Below, piece after piece: positions 38,008-46,141 of a DNA stretch of 50,441 bases. How positions within the stretch are numbered: position 1 is the first letter of the stretch; every line of letters starts with the position of its first letter. The stretch spans positions 1-50,441 of the IMG/VR virus record IMGVR_UViG_3300042540_000801; one strand, written 5' to 3'. The notes below the pieces were generated by a model. The model was given only the letters and a program-made list of their open reading frames with translations. It was not told the DNA's origin and did no database searches. The DNA comes from a virus. Both the position numbers and the translations under genes were made by a program.

Positions 38008-38388
38008 TCACTCCTGGTCGAAGAGCCCGGCCGCGCTCGGGAGATCGGCGTCGTCGGCCGGACGGAGCCAGGCGGCGCCCTTCCAGAAGACGTGCCAGAC
38101 CTCGTGCAGCGCACGGCCGTACCAGTCGAAGACGCCGAAGGACGAGTCCACCTTGCTCTTGAAGTTGCCGTAGTCGATCTCGCTGCCGAGCATGGCGATG
38201 ATCTCCGCGAGCCGGGAGCGGCAGACGTGGATGCGGTAGGGGTAGTCGCGTTCCGGGGTTGTGTGGATGGGGACGCCGGGCTCCAGGGCGCGGAGGTGCG
38301 TGATGTCCCGCGAGCGGATGAAGAACGAATTGCGGTCGGCCGTGTCCTGCACGATCGAGTAGAAGCCGCGTTTGGTACAGAGCCACAT
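38008..38388 (-). CDS. Phage protein of unknown function (MWLCTKRGFYSIV type)
   Basis: A 126-aa protein starting WLCTKRGFYSIVQDT, with FFIRSRDITHLRAL, DYPYRIHV and IDYGNFKSKV. This start is recognisable from many phage and plasmid proteins without known function. GAGG precedes the ATG, two bases after the clamp stop. It follows the sliding clamp, so it may act in replication, but nothing in the sequence proves that. Confidence 0.75.
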   Translation of the reverse strand: MWLCTKRGFYSIVQDTADRNSFFIRSRDITHLRALEPGVPIHTTPERDYPYRIHVCRSRLAEIIAMLGSEIDYGNFKSKVDSSFGVFDWYGRALHEVWHVFWKGAAWLRPADDADLPSAAGLFDQE

Positions 38389-38399
38389 GGGTCACCTCG

Positions 38400-39509
38400 T
38401 CAGGCTGCGATGGGGGAAATGACGCAGAGCCGGTCCTCGCAGCGGAGGACGACATTCGACTCGGCGCTCTTTGCTTCGATGTGAACCATCTCGAGCGACT
38501 CGACGGTCTCGAGGAACTGGGCCACGTACTCGGGGGCGAGGGTGATCTGGCACGGCGTGCCGCACTCGCTGATGTCGCAGGCGACCTTCGACTCGCCGGC
38601 CTCGGGGCTCTTGCCCGTGAGGAGGATGCCTTCGCTGGTGATGGCGTAGGCCACGCCGCGGCTCGTCTGGCTGGTCGTGATCCCGGCCGCCCGGGTCGCG
38701 GCCAGGAGGTGGCCGGCCTGCACGCGGGTCGGGGCGTCCGACTCCTCGGGGATGGCCTTCCGCCAGGCTGGGAAGGCCGAGGCGAGGCGGGCCGCCGTGA
38801 GCGTCGTCGTGGCGTTGGTGGCGACGATGGAGGCCTTGCTGGAGGCGAGCTGCACCGCTTCGAAGCCGGCGGCGACGGCGATGGAGTGGATGGCGTTCGC
38901 CGCCCGCACCGTGATGAGCACCTCGCAGTCGTCGACGGCCTGGTCGATCTCGATGCGGTAGGCGTGGAGCCGCCGCCCGTCGGTGGCCACGAACGTGACC
39001 ACGCCGTCGGTGACGTTGATGAGCACGCCGCCGCCACGCTTGTCGGCCGCGGGAATGACGGTCTCCAGGCAGCGGGCGAGCTGGTCGCCGGGAACCCGAG
39101 CGACCGGCAGCAGGCGGCCGGGGGCGCTGGCGGGGAAGTCCGAGACGGCGCACGTCGGGAGGACCCACTTGCCGGTCTTGCTCTTCACGGTGCAAGCCGC
39201 CTTGCCCTGCTCGATGCGGATGTCGCCGTCGCGGTCGCAGGCCCCGGCGATGCGGGTGAGTTTGTCGCCGGGGAGGAGGACGGTGATGCCGGACTCTTCG
39301 GCTCCGTGGAGCTTGGTCTCGATGCGGAGCTCGCCGTCCGTGGCCGTCAGCATCCCGCCCGCGATGAGGACGTGCTGCATGGCTGGGATCGAGGTTCGGC
39401 CGGCGACCGCCGGGGCGACCATGGCGAGCGCCCGCTTGAGTTCAGTCACCTCGAGGTCGAGGCGTGTGCCAGGCGTTCCGCGGGATGCACCGTTTGCTGC
39501 AGCTGTCAT
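38400..39509 (-). CDS. dnaN: DNA polymerase III beta subunit-like sliding clamp
   Basis: A 369-aa protein with the three-domain pattern of the bacterial beta clamp: residues 17-60 (LDLEVTELKRALAMVAPAVAG, TSIPAMQHVLI), LTATDGELRIETK, then FVATDGRRLHAYRI in domain 2 and a final VVLRCEDRLCVISPIAA. The length matches bacterial DnaN. AAGGAG precedes the ATG at 39509. It would encircle DNA and tether a polymerase. The phage has no DNA polymerase that I can see, so it probably recruits the host replicase. Confidence 0.85.
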   Translation of the reverse strand: MTAAANGASRGTPGTRLDLEVTELKRALAMVAPAVAGRTSIPAMQHVLIAGGMLTATDGELRIETKLHGAEESGITVLLPGDKLTRIAGACDRDGDIRIEQGKAACTVKSKTGKWVLPTCAVSDFPASAPGRLLPVARVPGDQLARCLETVIPAADKRGGGVLINVTDGVVTFVATDGRRLHAYRIEIDQAVDDCEVLITVRAANAIHSIAVAAGFEAVQLASSKASIVATNATTTLTAARLASAFPAWRKAIPEESDAPTRVQAGHLLAATRAAGITTSQTSRGVAYAITSEGILLTGKSPEAGESKVACDISECGTPCQITLAPEYVAQFLETVESLEMVHIEAKSAESNVVLRCEDRLCVISPIAA

Positions 39510-39624
39510 TCTCTCTCTCCTTGGTTGCGAGGTTCCGTCCAACGCAGATTCCAGCGACGAACGTGAGCAGGGTGAGAATCACGCCGATGCTCACGCAGAC
39601 GACTTGCTCGATGCTGATGCTCAT
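39442..39624 (-). CDS. Single-helix membrane protein
   Basis: A 60-aa protein with one membrane helix (VCVSIGVILTLLTFVAGICVG, positions 9-29) and a basic, Cys-containing tail. The start overlaps the preceding stop as ATGA, which supports translation. Its last 68 bases overlap the start of the clamp gene. The role is unknown. Confidence 0.6.
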   Translation of the reverse strand: MSISIEQVVCVSIGVILTLLTFVAGICVGRNLATKERENDSCSKRCIPRNAWHTPRPRGD

Positions 39625-39884
39625 GTTTCCATCGCGATGCTCACCGCGCCTCCGTGGCCGCTTGTGTCGATGACCTCGGCCCGGGTGATGCCGTTGAGGG
39701 TGTTCATCAGTTTCTCGGCGAGCACGACGGGATCATCGTCTTCGTCGGCCAGCGTGGTGGCGCAGAGGGCGATGTTGTCGGCGGTCTCTTCACAGACCTC
39801 GCACGGCCCGTCGTTCGCCTCGACCCAGAGCCGGATCGTCAGCCGTCCGACACGCAGCGTCCTGATGATTTCGTAGCACCGCAT
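39621..39884 (-). CDS. Small acidic protein, unknown
   Basis: An 87-aa protein (MRCYEIIRTLRVGRLTIRL, then CEVCEETADNIALC and an acidic DEDDDPVVLAEKLM). Its start lies 95 bases inside the end of the VRR-NUC gene. The Cys pair CEVC with a third Cys might bind a metal. It is coupled to the membrane gene by ATGA. Confidence 0.6.
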   Translation of the reverse strand: MRCYEIIRTLRVGRLTIRLWVEANDGPCEVCEETADNIALCATTLADEDDDPVVLAEKLMNTLNGITRAEVIDTSGHGGAVSIAMET

Positions 39885-40143
39885 TCGCTTCTTCCCTTGA
39901 GGTGACGACGGCGCACCGTGCGCCGCCTTGTTGCTCGATCTCTCGCATCCGCAGTTCCTGGAGCTTCGTCGGCTTCTTGCCGGGTTGCTTCACCTCGAGG
40001 AAGACGGCGCGGCCGCCGTTGAGGCAGAGCAGGTCGGGGACACCCGAGAGCTGGTGAGGCCCGCCGTGGAGCTTCATGCTCCACCAGCCGAGTTGTTTGG
40101 CTGAGCGAACAATCGAGGCGACGATGGTGGACTCGCGAGGCAC
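39790..40143 (-). CDS. VRR-NUC domain nuclease
   Basis: A 117-aa protein. HQLSGVPDLLCLNGG, then AVFLEVKQPGKKPTKLQ carries the PD-(D/E)xK core of the VRR-NUC family: Asp in GVPD, Glu and Lys in LEVK and a following Gln. Stand-alone VRR-NUC proteins cut branched or structured DNA. I prefer the GTG at 40143, behind GGAGGG and a leader box, to the ATG at 40230. It likely helps process replication or packaging intermediates. Confidence 0.85.
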   Translation of the reverse strand: MPRESTIVASIVRSAKQLGWWSMKLHGGPHQLSGVPDLLCLNGGRAVFLEVKQPGKKPTKLQELRMREIEQQGGARCAVVTSREEANAVLRNHQDAACRTADDPALGRGERRAVRGL

Positions 40144-40479
40144 TCCGTTGCCCTCCGTGGCGGTTGGATACCCGAACAATGGCGTCTGAAAAACTGCAGG
40201 GGATTCCAGGGGCGGGGGGAGCATACGCATGGCCGATCTGTTTGCCTAGTGCCTTGCCGGCAAGGACTTCCGCGGTGAGGTGCTAGCACTGCTGACGGGC
40301 GTTGCCCCGGCGCGGGTCGCTTGGGCGACGACCCGCGCCGGAGGCTGCTGCCGTCCGGGGTGCAGCGGCGAGATGATCCGCCGCCCCCGGTTGTTGCCGT
40401 TACTCGCCACCAGCAACTGGGCGACCGATGCGGCTGGACGATGCAGCAGCCGCTTGCGGCTCACGGTGGAGCACGGGAC
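40144..40479. other. Structured 336-base intergenic region
   Basis: No convincing gene is seen; a 72-codon frame at 40246-40464 starts with GTG but lacks a ribosome site. The region holds a perfect palindrome CCTTGCCGGCAAGG (40252-40265) and a perfect 13-bp stem with a 9-base loop, CCGGCGCGGGTCG/CGACCCGCGCCGG (40317-40351). A degenerate leader box lies at 40164-40180. It could hold a small RNA, a terminator or a replication site. Confidence 0.6.
40164..40180 (-). promoter_or_regulatory. Leader box, degenerate copy
   Basis: ATTGTTCGGGTATCCAA lies about 20 bases before the GTG start of the VRR-NUC gene, the same position the perfect copies have before other starts. Confidence 0.5.
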
Positions 40480-40836
40480 TCACGCGGACGATGCCTTGAG
40501 GTAGGACGCGACCCGCGGAGCGAGCGCCTTGTTGTTTGCCAGCATCCATTCGAGGTATTTCCTGCCGTTGGGCTGGGCGTCCGCTTCGGCCAGGGTCATG
40601 CCTTGGAACCGCCCGTACTTGAGCCGAAACTCCTCGGCCGCCTCGGCCGGCCGCGGGACCGGCTCGGGAGCCGCCTCCGGTGTAGCCGGGGCGTCAATGC
40701 GGTCGCGGTTCCCGCAGTAGATGCACCAGAGCAGCCAGGTACGGTGACCCCGCTTGTCGGTGAAGTCGTCGAGCATGTCGTGGGCGTCGCAACCGCACCG
40801 CGAGCAGACGGCGATGCTGTGCAGGATGGTGCTCAT
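40480..40836 (-). CDS. Zinc-ribbon protein with ExoX-like C-terminal domain
   Basis: A 118-aa protein. The N-terminal part has CSRCGCD and WCIYCGNRD, a zinc ribbon. The C-terminal 50 residues (EFRLKYGRFQGMTLAEADAQ, then GRKYLEWML) match the short domain at the end of exonuclease X and related DNA-repair proteins. The start overlaps the helicase stop as ATGA. It probably binds DNA ends or the helicase; no nuclease active site is seen. Confidence 0.75.
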   Translation of the reverse strand: MSTILHSIAVCSRCGCDAHDMLDDFTDKRGHRTWLLWCIYCGNRDRIDAPATPEAAPEPVPRPAEAAEEFRLKYGRFQGMTLAEADAQPNGRKYLEWMLANNKALAPRVASYLKASSA

Positions 40837-42488
40837 AGGATCTCCATGCGCGGCGTCTTCTGCCGCCCCTCGTTGATGACGTGCAGGTGGTGACGGGTCC
40901 GAGTCACCGCTACGTAGGCGATGCGGTGCTCTTCGTCGTGCTGGGTCTGGTCTTCCATCCCGTTCTCGATCTGGCCGCTCGTGGTGGTGAGGACGGCCAC
41001 GTTGTCGGCTTCGAAGCCTTTGACGCTGTGGATCGTGCCGACGCGGATCTTTGGCTCGGCGGCCAGGTCGGGACCGTGCCGTAGAGCTTGCTCGCGCCAC
41101 TCGAGCCCGCGGTCGACGAGCCCGACCCACTTCCCGGCTCCGATGCGGTCGCAGAGTTCCGAGGTCGCTCCGATGGCCGGGAGGTCGCTGGGGAAGATGA
41201 GGTCCCACTGGTCGGCCGCGTCCCCGTTCTTCCACCGTGACTTCGTGCCGCGGGCCAGCATCGGGACGCGGTCCCGGCCCGAGGAGGCCGGCAGGAGCTC
41301 GAGCGCCCGGCTCCACTGCTGGCCGGTGATCGGCTCGCCGTGCTCGAGCGCCCAGAGGGCCGCCAGACCGACCGAGCGGGCCGTGCGGCCGTCAGGGGAG
41401 GTTGTCCACTTGGCCGGCTTGTGGGCGGCGTTGAGGGCCGCCATGAGCCTCCCGGCTTGGTAGTTCGTCCGGGCGATGAAGAGCCAGTTGTCGCCGGGGT
41501 TGGCGAGGCTGGCCGCGTCCTCGATGGAGTTGAGCTCCGACACCGACCCGTCGTGCGGAGCCGGCTCGACGCCACGGTCGAAGTAGCCCCGCTTCATCCG
41601 CCGCAGACACTGCTCGCCGAGGCTGATGATCGGGGCGGGGCAGCGGTACGAGCGCGGCATGATCCGTTCCTTGTCCGCGTGCCAGGCCATGAAGTTGTCC
41701 GCGTTGGAGCCGGCGAACCCGTAGATGGCTTGGAACGGATCGCCGACGATGTAGCACCAGCGGACCGATGGAGCGGTGACGAGCCGCTTGCAGGCGGCGT
41801 CCATGAGGGCGCTGGCGTCCTGCTGCTCGTCGAAGAGCCAGGCATCGACTTCCGGCAGCTCTCCCTCCGGGGTTCTGACGTACGGCACCCCGGTGGTGTC
41901 GACGGCGAACCCGGCGAACCGGAGCAGGAGGTCGGAGAAGTCGACGCGGTCGTCGAGTCGCTTGGCGGCTTCGTAGCGGTTGCATACCCGAACAATCGAG
42001 TCCAGTGGAGGCACGTTGTCGTCGATGCTCTTGAGCCGCTTCACGATTGGCTCGAGCGGCTGGAGCGTGGCACGGCAGAGTTCCCAGCAGTTGAGGGCGG
42101 CGGCGGCCGCCGGGTCGCCGAGGAACTTCTGTCGCCCCGTGTCGTCGTCGATGGAGGTTTCGATCCGGCACTGGAGGGCGTTGCAGAGCCATTCGATGTC
42201 GGCCTGCGTGTTGCCGATCATCTGCCCGCCGGAGATCCCGAGGCAGCGGTAGGCGACGCTGTGGACGGTGCGGAACCAGCCGCGGCTCGTGAGGAGGTCG
42301 GGGCTGACGTTCCAGGCTTTGCTGGCCCGTTCGACGGCCTCGGCCCGGGCGGCGCGGGTGAAGGACGCGAACCCCAGCCGCAGGGGATCCCGGCCGAGGT
42401 GGTCGAGGGCGCTGTCCATGATGCGGAGCAGTTCGGAGGTCTTGCCGGAGCCGGCCGAGCCGACGAGCCGGGCGATCTGGAGGGTCAT
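40833..42488 (-). CDS. UvrD/PcrA-like superfamily 1 helicase
   Basis: A 551-aa helicase. Motifs: Walker A GSAGSGKTSEL (10-20), Walker B LFDEQQDAS (near 220), motif III GDPFQAIYGFAGS, motif IV RSYRC, motif V VGTIHSVKGFEADNV (near 495) and motif VI YVAVTRTRHHLHV. It is shorter than bacterial UvrD, which is common for phage enzymes. It unwinds DNA 3' to 5' (family knowledge). The ATG has no ribosome site; the 219-base leader upstream may control it. It belongs to the replication block. Confidence 0.92.
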   Translation of the reverse strand: MTLQIARLVGSAGSGKTSELLRIMDSALDHLGRDPLRLGFASFTRAARAEAVERASKAWNVSPDLLTSRGWFRTVHSVAYRCLGISGGQMIGNTQADIEWLCNALQCRIETSIDDDTGRQKFLGDPAAAAALNCWELCRATLQPLEPIVKRLKSIDDNVPPLDSIVRVCNRYEAAKRLDDRVDFSDLLLRFAGFAVDTTGVPYVRTPEGELPEVDAWLFDEQQDASALMDAACKRLVTAPSVRWCYIVGDPFQAIYGFAGSNADNFMAWHADKERIMPRSYRCPAPIISLGEQCLRRMKRGYFDRGVEPAPHDGSVSELNSIEDAASLANPGDNWLFIARTNYQAGRLMAALNAAHKPAKWTTSPDGRTARSVGLAALWALEHGEPITGQQWSRALELLPASSGRDRVPMLARGTKSRWKNGDAADQWDLIFPSDLPAIGATSELCDRIGAGKWVGLVDRGLEWREQALRHGPDLAAEPKIRVGTIHSVKGFEADNVAVLTTTSGQIENGMEDQTQHDEEHRIAYVAVTRTRHHLHVINEGRQKTPRMEIL

Positions 42489-42707
42489 GGGGATGGCTTT
42501 TTGGGGTTAGGATGGGGGGTTTTCGGGCCGCTTACGGAGCGTTCCAAGAAAAAAAGTCCGGCAAAACGGGTTTTCCCGGGGGTTTTCCCGGCACGGTAAG
42601 CCGTGGCGCCGCTTGGACTTGTGCGCCGTGTCGGGAAAACCGGACGCTTGCGAAGATTGAAAACGGCTGTTTCACTTTCGGGGGGCATATAGGTAGGGGT
42701 TTTCGCG
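42489..42707. promoter_or_regulatory. Repeat-containing region between helicase and primase genes
   Basis: Two exact tandem 12-base repeats GGGTTTTCCCGG lie at 42568-42591. GGTTTTCCCGGCACGG (42581-42596) has an inverted copy with one mismatch at 42626-42641. A run of seven T's on the minus strand lies at about 42549-42555, so a terminator is possible. This is a good place for an origin or an operator. No gene is seen. Confidence 0.55.
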
Positions 42708-44456
42708 TCAGGCTGGAGGCGGCTCGGGGGGCGTGCCGCCGTCTGCTTGCTGGGCCTCCTGCTCGGCCTCTGAGGCCATCCGCTCGAGGGCGGCGAACTC
42801 TTGCCGGGTCCAGACCACGTAGGTCTTCCTGAGGCCGCTGAGGTGGCGGTATTCGCGGTGGACGAAGTCCTTGGCTTCGAGCTGGCCGAGGAGCCGCCGC
42901 TTGAGGCTCAGCCGCTCGCCTTCGAGGACGCGGTGCTGCCGCTCGACGTCTTCCCAGACCTTGTTCCAGGCGAACCACAGCGTCCCATCGGCCCGCCAGG
43001 CGGCGCGGCCGTTGGGGTCCGGGAGATCGTCGTCTGTTGGCTGGGCGGCCTGACTGAGCCGGTCGTAGAGCCAGCCGGCCAGGGTGACGTAGCGGAGGCT
43101 CGACGCCCCCGGCCACTCGTGCTCGACGTTGTCGAGGAGCTTGGCCTTCACGCCACGGGCGATCCGCCGCTTGGTCTTCCCGGCCCGGGGATCGGCCACC
43201 TTGTAGCCGCCGTCCCAGATCTTCTTCCACTTGCCGGGGAGGTCGTCGAGCATGATGACGCCGGTGGCCGCGAGCACCTGCGCGGCCATGCGGGCGGCGC
43301 TGCGGAACTGGTCGACGGTGAGCGTGATGTTGCCCAGCCCGTTGGCCGTGTACTTCTTCCAGGCCGGGACGTGGAGCCGGTACTCGAGGGGATCGGAGTG
43401 GACCACGGTGAGCTGCCACTCCCCCGGCCCCCACTCCGGGGACGCGTCGGAGCCGGGGTCGAGCGGGGCGAACGAGAGTCCCGTGTCGGTGAAGACGTTG
43501 ACCCATTTTTTGTTGCTGCCGGCCGGCTTCTTGCGGGGCTTCTTCTTCGATTCCTTGAGGGCCTCGTCCGACTGCTCGATCGCGGCCTGGGTGTCCATGC
43601 CTTGCGCCCGCGACTTGCGGACGTAGCCCACGGCGCTGCGGAAGACGGAGGCCACTTCGTCGTCGCCCAGCGGCGGCTTGCACTTCGTCAGGTTGACGGC
43701 TTGGATGATGGCCAAGAGGTCTTGCTGCTCGAGCGGGTTGTCGATGTCGCTGGCCTTGAACCCCATCGACACGGCGAACCGGTGGAGGGATTCGTTGCGG
43801 CCGCCCTCCCCGGCGCCTTGGTGGATGATGGTGCGGGCCGGCTTCGACGGCTTGCCGGTGAACAGTGCCCGCCCGCCGTCGTCGTTCCAGAGGAGGTTGA
43901 CGAGCGCCTCGGGGAGCGGCTGGAGCTCGACGTCGTCGGGGGATAGCCCGTCGATCCACTGGTACCGGACGCCGGTGTGGTGCATCGACGGCGGCAGGAC
44001 CGATTGAGCGGCCGCGCCGCCGTTGCCGATCCGGACCTCGATGCCCATGACCTTCTTCACCGCCGTTGCCGGGAGGCCTTCGTCCCAGCGGAAGAGGCGG
44101 TGCGGGCCGCGGCCGGCCGAGTAGGTCGGCGTCCAGATTTCACCGAGCCCGAGGGATGCCCACGCGGACTTGGCCGCGTCGTCGTCGAGCTCGACGTCGA
44201 TGACGCCGGAGAGCGGCCCGAGTAGGAGGCCGACGTTGGCCGGGTTCGGACGGTCGAACCAGCCGAGGATCGTGTCTTCGTCCTTGGCGTAGTGCAGTTG
44301 CCACGCTGTCTCGACGGGGTGCTTGCCCGGCGAACTGCAGTCCTTGCCTTTCCAGCACGTGGCCGTGCCGTGATCGTTCACGCCGCAGAGCTCGACCAAC
44401 TTCCAACCTCGTTGGAAGTAGCCGAGCGCCATGTTCACGCCGTTGATGGTCGCCAT
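42708..44456 (-). CDS. Bifunctional primase-polymerase with C-terminal domain
   Basis: A 582-aa protein. Residues 1-200 are a Prim-Pol domain: VIDVELDDDAAKSAW carries the metal-binding acidic pair, followed by SAGRGPHRLFRW and GGAAAQSVLPPSMHHTGVRYQW. Residues 230-300 (GGRNESLHRFAVSMGF, LGDDEVASVFRSAVGYV) fit a PriCT-like part. The C-terminal 250 residues have no clear helicase motifs, so unwinding is probably done by the UvrD- or SNF2-type proteins nearby. I start it at 44456 rather than the upstream 44525 ATG. It would synthesise primers for replication. Confidence 0.87.
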   Translation of the reverse strand: MATINGVNMALGYFQRGWKLVELCGVNDHGTATCWKGKDCSSPGKHPVETAWQLHYAKDEDTILGWFDRPNPANVGLLLGPLSGVIDVELDDDAAKSAWASLGLGEIWTPTYSAGRGPHRLFRWDEGLPATAVKKVMGIEVRIGNGGAAAQSVLPPSMHHTGVRYQWIDGLSPDDVELQPLPEALVNLLWNDDGGRALFTGKPSKPARTIIHQGAGEGGRNESLHRFAVSMGFKASDIDNPLEQQDLLAIIQAVNLTKCKPPLGDDEVASVFRSAVGYVRKSRAQGMDTQAAIEQSDEALKESKKKPRKKPAGSNKKWVNVFTDTGLSFAPLDPGSDASPEWGPGEWQLTVVHSDPLEYRLHVPAWKKYTANGLGNITLTVDQFRSAARMAAQVLAATGVIMLDDLPGKWKKIWDGGYKVADPRAGKTKRRIARGVKAKLLDNVEHEWPGASSLRYVTLAGWLYDRLSQAAQPTDDDLPDPNGRAAWRADGTLWFAWNKVWEDVERQHRVLEGERLSLKRRLLGQLEAKDFVHREYRHLSGLRKTYVVWTRQEFAALERMASEAEQEAQQADGGTPPEPPPA

Positions 44457-44491
44457 TGTCCGTCTCGCTTGGTGGTGGTGAATGAGAGAAA

Positions 44492-44523
44492 GCCGGGGGC
44501 GCGGATCCATCCGCGCCCCCGGC
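44492..44523. terminator. 15-bp palindromic hairpin before the primase gene
   Basis: GCCGGGGGCGCGGAT and ATCCGCGCCCCCGGC form a perfect 15-bp stem with a 2-base loop, in the gap after the 254-aa gene. The sequence just before it, on the plus strand, resembles that of the hairpin at 48120-48150. Lacking a T-run, it may stabilise message ends or slow RNA polymerase. Confidence 0.6.
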
Positions 44524-44542
44524 ACACGTGGACGTCAGCAAG

Positions 44543-45307
44543 TCACTCCGACTCGCTGCCCACGTCGAGCTGCTCGGCCATCTTGCTCAGCGGGAGCGTG
44601 TAGAGCTTCCGCAGGATCTCGCCCTCCTCGCGGCTGATCGTGCCGAGCAGTTTCGGCACGATCTGCGAGTAGGGGTTGCCGTTGCTGCTCTGCGCCTTTT
44701 CGAGCGTGAGACTGATCTCCGCTCGGAAGTGCGCCACGGGCAGCCGCTTCACGAACTGGCCGACCGGGAGCAGCGACCCCGGGCCGGCGGTGATGAGCAC
44801 CGGCCACGCGTCCTCCTGCCGGAGGATCGCGAGGAGCCGCGACTCCTTGCACCGCTTGCCCACGCCGCCGTTACCGGAACCCCACTGGTTCCAGGGAAGC
44901 CGCTTCCAGTCGTAGGTGCGGTCTCCCGTCCGGCAGGACTCCAGCGCCTCCGCGTCGAGGTCGCCGATGTCGTCACTGACACGGACGGCCGTGTCGAGGT
45001 CGTAGGTGACGAGCACGGGCTTCCTGCCCATCGTCGCCTCGGTCGTCGGCCACAGGGTCCCGCGGACCCCGTAGTAGACGAGCACGCCGTCGATGGACTT
45101 CGCGGTGACGTCGTTGTTTCCGGCGTCCTTCCACGACCACACCTTGCCGCCGCCGGCTGGCGTCGGCACGCGAACGAGATCCTGGGCGGTGATGCTCTCA
45201 CCCGCCTGCAGGTTTGCCATGAGCGCCTCGCGCACGTCGCTCATGGGCTGGAGGGCCAGGTACTTGCTGCCCTCGACACCGACCATCAGTTCACCACTCG
45301 GAGCCAT
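44543..45307 (-). CDS. Phage DNA-metabolism protein, possibly ssDNA-associated
   Basis: A 254-aa protein. The middle has GGGKVWSWKDAGNND, then VLVYYGVRGTLWP and NQWGSGNGGVGKRCKESRLL, and the end LPVGQFVKRLPVAHF, SNGNPYSQIVPKLLGTI. This profile is recognisable from a phage family found next to primases and helicases whose function is not established; a ssDNA-binding or recombination role is often suggested by position. The ATG at 45307 follows AAGGA, and a leader box lies 22 bases upstream. Confidence 0.7.
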   Translation of the reverse strand: MAPSGELMVGVEGSKYLALQPMSDVREALMANLQAGESITAQDLVRVPTPAGGGKVWSWKDAGNNDVTAKSIDGVLVYYGVRGTLWPTTEATMGRKPVLVTYDLDTAVRVSDDIGDLDAEALESCRTGDRTYDWKRLPWNQWGSGNGGVGKRCKESRLLAILRQEDAWPVLITAGPGSLLPVGQFVKRLPVAHFRAEISLTLEKAQSSNGNPYSQIVPKLLGTISREEGEILRKLYTLPLSKMAEQLDVGSESE

Positions 45308-45328
45308 ATCGCACCATCCTTCTTGGGT

Positions 45329-45346
45329 TTGGGAAACCGAACAATC
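45329..45346 (-). promoter_or_regulatory. Leader box, one-mismatch copy with TTCGAT repeats
   Basis: CGATTGTTCGGTTTCCCAA differs from the consensus mainly by a T for A. Directly upstream on the minus strand is the repeat GGTTCGATGGTTCGAT. It lies 22 bases before the start of the 254-aa gene. Confidence 0.6.
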
Positions 45347-45371
45347 GAACCATCGAACCACTGTCAACCGG

Positions 45372-45845
45372 TCAGGCGTTGGTCCGCCGCATGAGCCGGA
45401 ACGTCGGGAGCTCGCTGACCAGGCCGGCGAACGCCGTGCCCTCGGTGAACGAGCCGCTTTCGGGGCGGCCGAGCTTCTTGCGTCGCTCGATGAGCCAGGA
45501 CTTGAGGGTCGCGGTCTGCACCGTCATCAACTCTTCGCGGATGCCTTCCTGCTCGGCGGCCTTGAGGACTTCGTCCCGCTTGTCCTTGAGGACGCTGACC
45601 AGCACGGTCTCCTCGACCCACCACGTTTTGCCAGAGGCGCCAACGCGGTCGAGGCCGCTGACCTTGATGAGCTCGCTGGCGATCCCCTCGAGCGACTTGA
45701 GCCGCTCGTTGATGGCCTTCTCCCGTGCCGCGACCTCTTCTTTCTGCTCGTAGAGGTCGGCGATCTTCTGGAGGACCGTCGAGAGGTCGCCGCCAGCGGC
45801 GTCGTCGGTGGTCTGGGTCTCGAGTTCAGAAATATCCGTAGCCAT
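45372..45845 (-). CDS. Coiled-coil phage protein
   Basis: A 157-aa protein. Residues 20-55 form a coiled coil (TVLQKIADLYEQKEEVAARE), followed by a mixed segment ASGKTWWVEETVLVSVLKDKRDEVLKAAEQ and a helical end (TVQTATLKSWLIERRKKLG). AAGGAG precedes the ATG. Its location between two helicase-block genes suggests a role in replication or recombination, but no family is recognised. Confidence 0.7.
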   Translation of the reverse strand: MATDISELETQTTDDAAGGDLSTVLQKIADLYEQKEEVAAREKAINERLKSLEGIASELIKVSGLDRVGASGKTWWVEETVLVSVLKDKRDEVLKAAEQEGIREELMTVQTATLKSWLIERRKKLGRPESGSFTEGTAFAGLVSELPTFRLMRRTNA

Positions 45846-45856
45846 CGTCTTCTCCT

Positions 45857-46141
45857 TCAGTTCATGGCGTGGTCCGTCGCCAGCGACGTGCTGACGTAGT
45901 TCCAGTCCACTCCATGGTCGTTGCGAACAACCGCCAGCAGCAGTTGCCGCCACGGGCTGCTGAGCGCCCGGGCTTCGTTGTCCGTGATGAGCAGCATCGT
46001 GGCCGCGCTGCGCAGCCGCTGGGCGTCGAGCACCAGGCCGGCTTCGCGGACTTGCTTGCGGAGCTCGTCGGCGATGCAGTAGCCGCCGCCCTTGTCCGTG
46101 AGGAAGTCGATGATGATGCGAGTGAAGGCGTTGGGGATCAT
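45857..46141 (-). CDS. Small replication-block protein, unknown
   Basis: A 94-aa protein (MIPNAFTRIIIDFLTDKGGG, then IADELRKQVREAGLVL). The helix pattern resembles a small winged-helix domain, but this is not certain. Its start overlaps the SNF2 helicase stop as ATGA. Confidence 0.65.
   Translation of the reverse strand: MIPNAFTRIIIDFLTDKGGGYCIADELRKQVREAGLVLDAQRLRSAATMLLITDNEARALSSPWRQLLLAVVRNDHGVDWNYVSTSLATDHAMN

Noticed and set aside
40246-40464. A 72-codon Arg/Ser-rich frame in the structured gap
   Set aside because: It has a GTG start without a ribosome site, and strong palindromes run through it; kept only as part of the intergenic description.
41983-41995. CCCGAACAATCGAG inside the helicase gene, similar to the leader box core
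   Set aside because: It lies within coding sequence, far from a start codon, and matches only the core, so chance is the simplest explanation.
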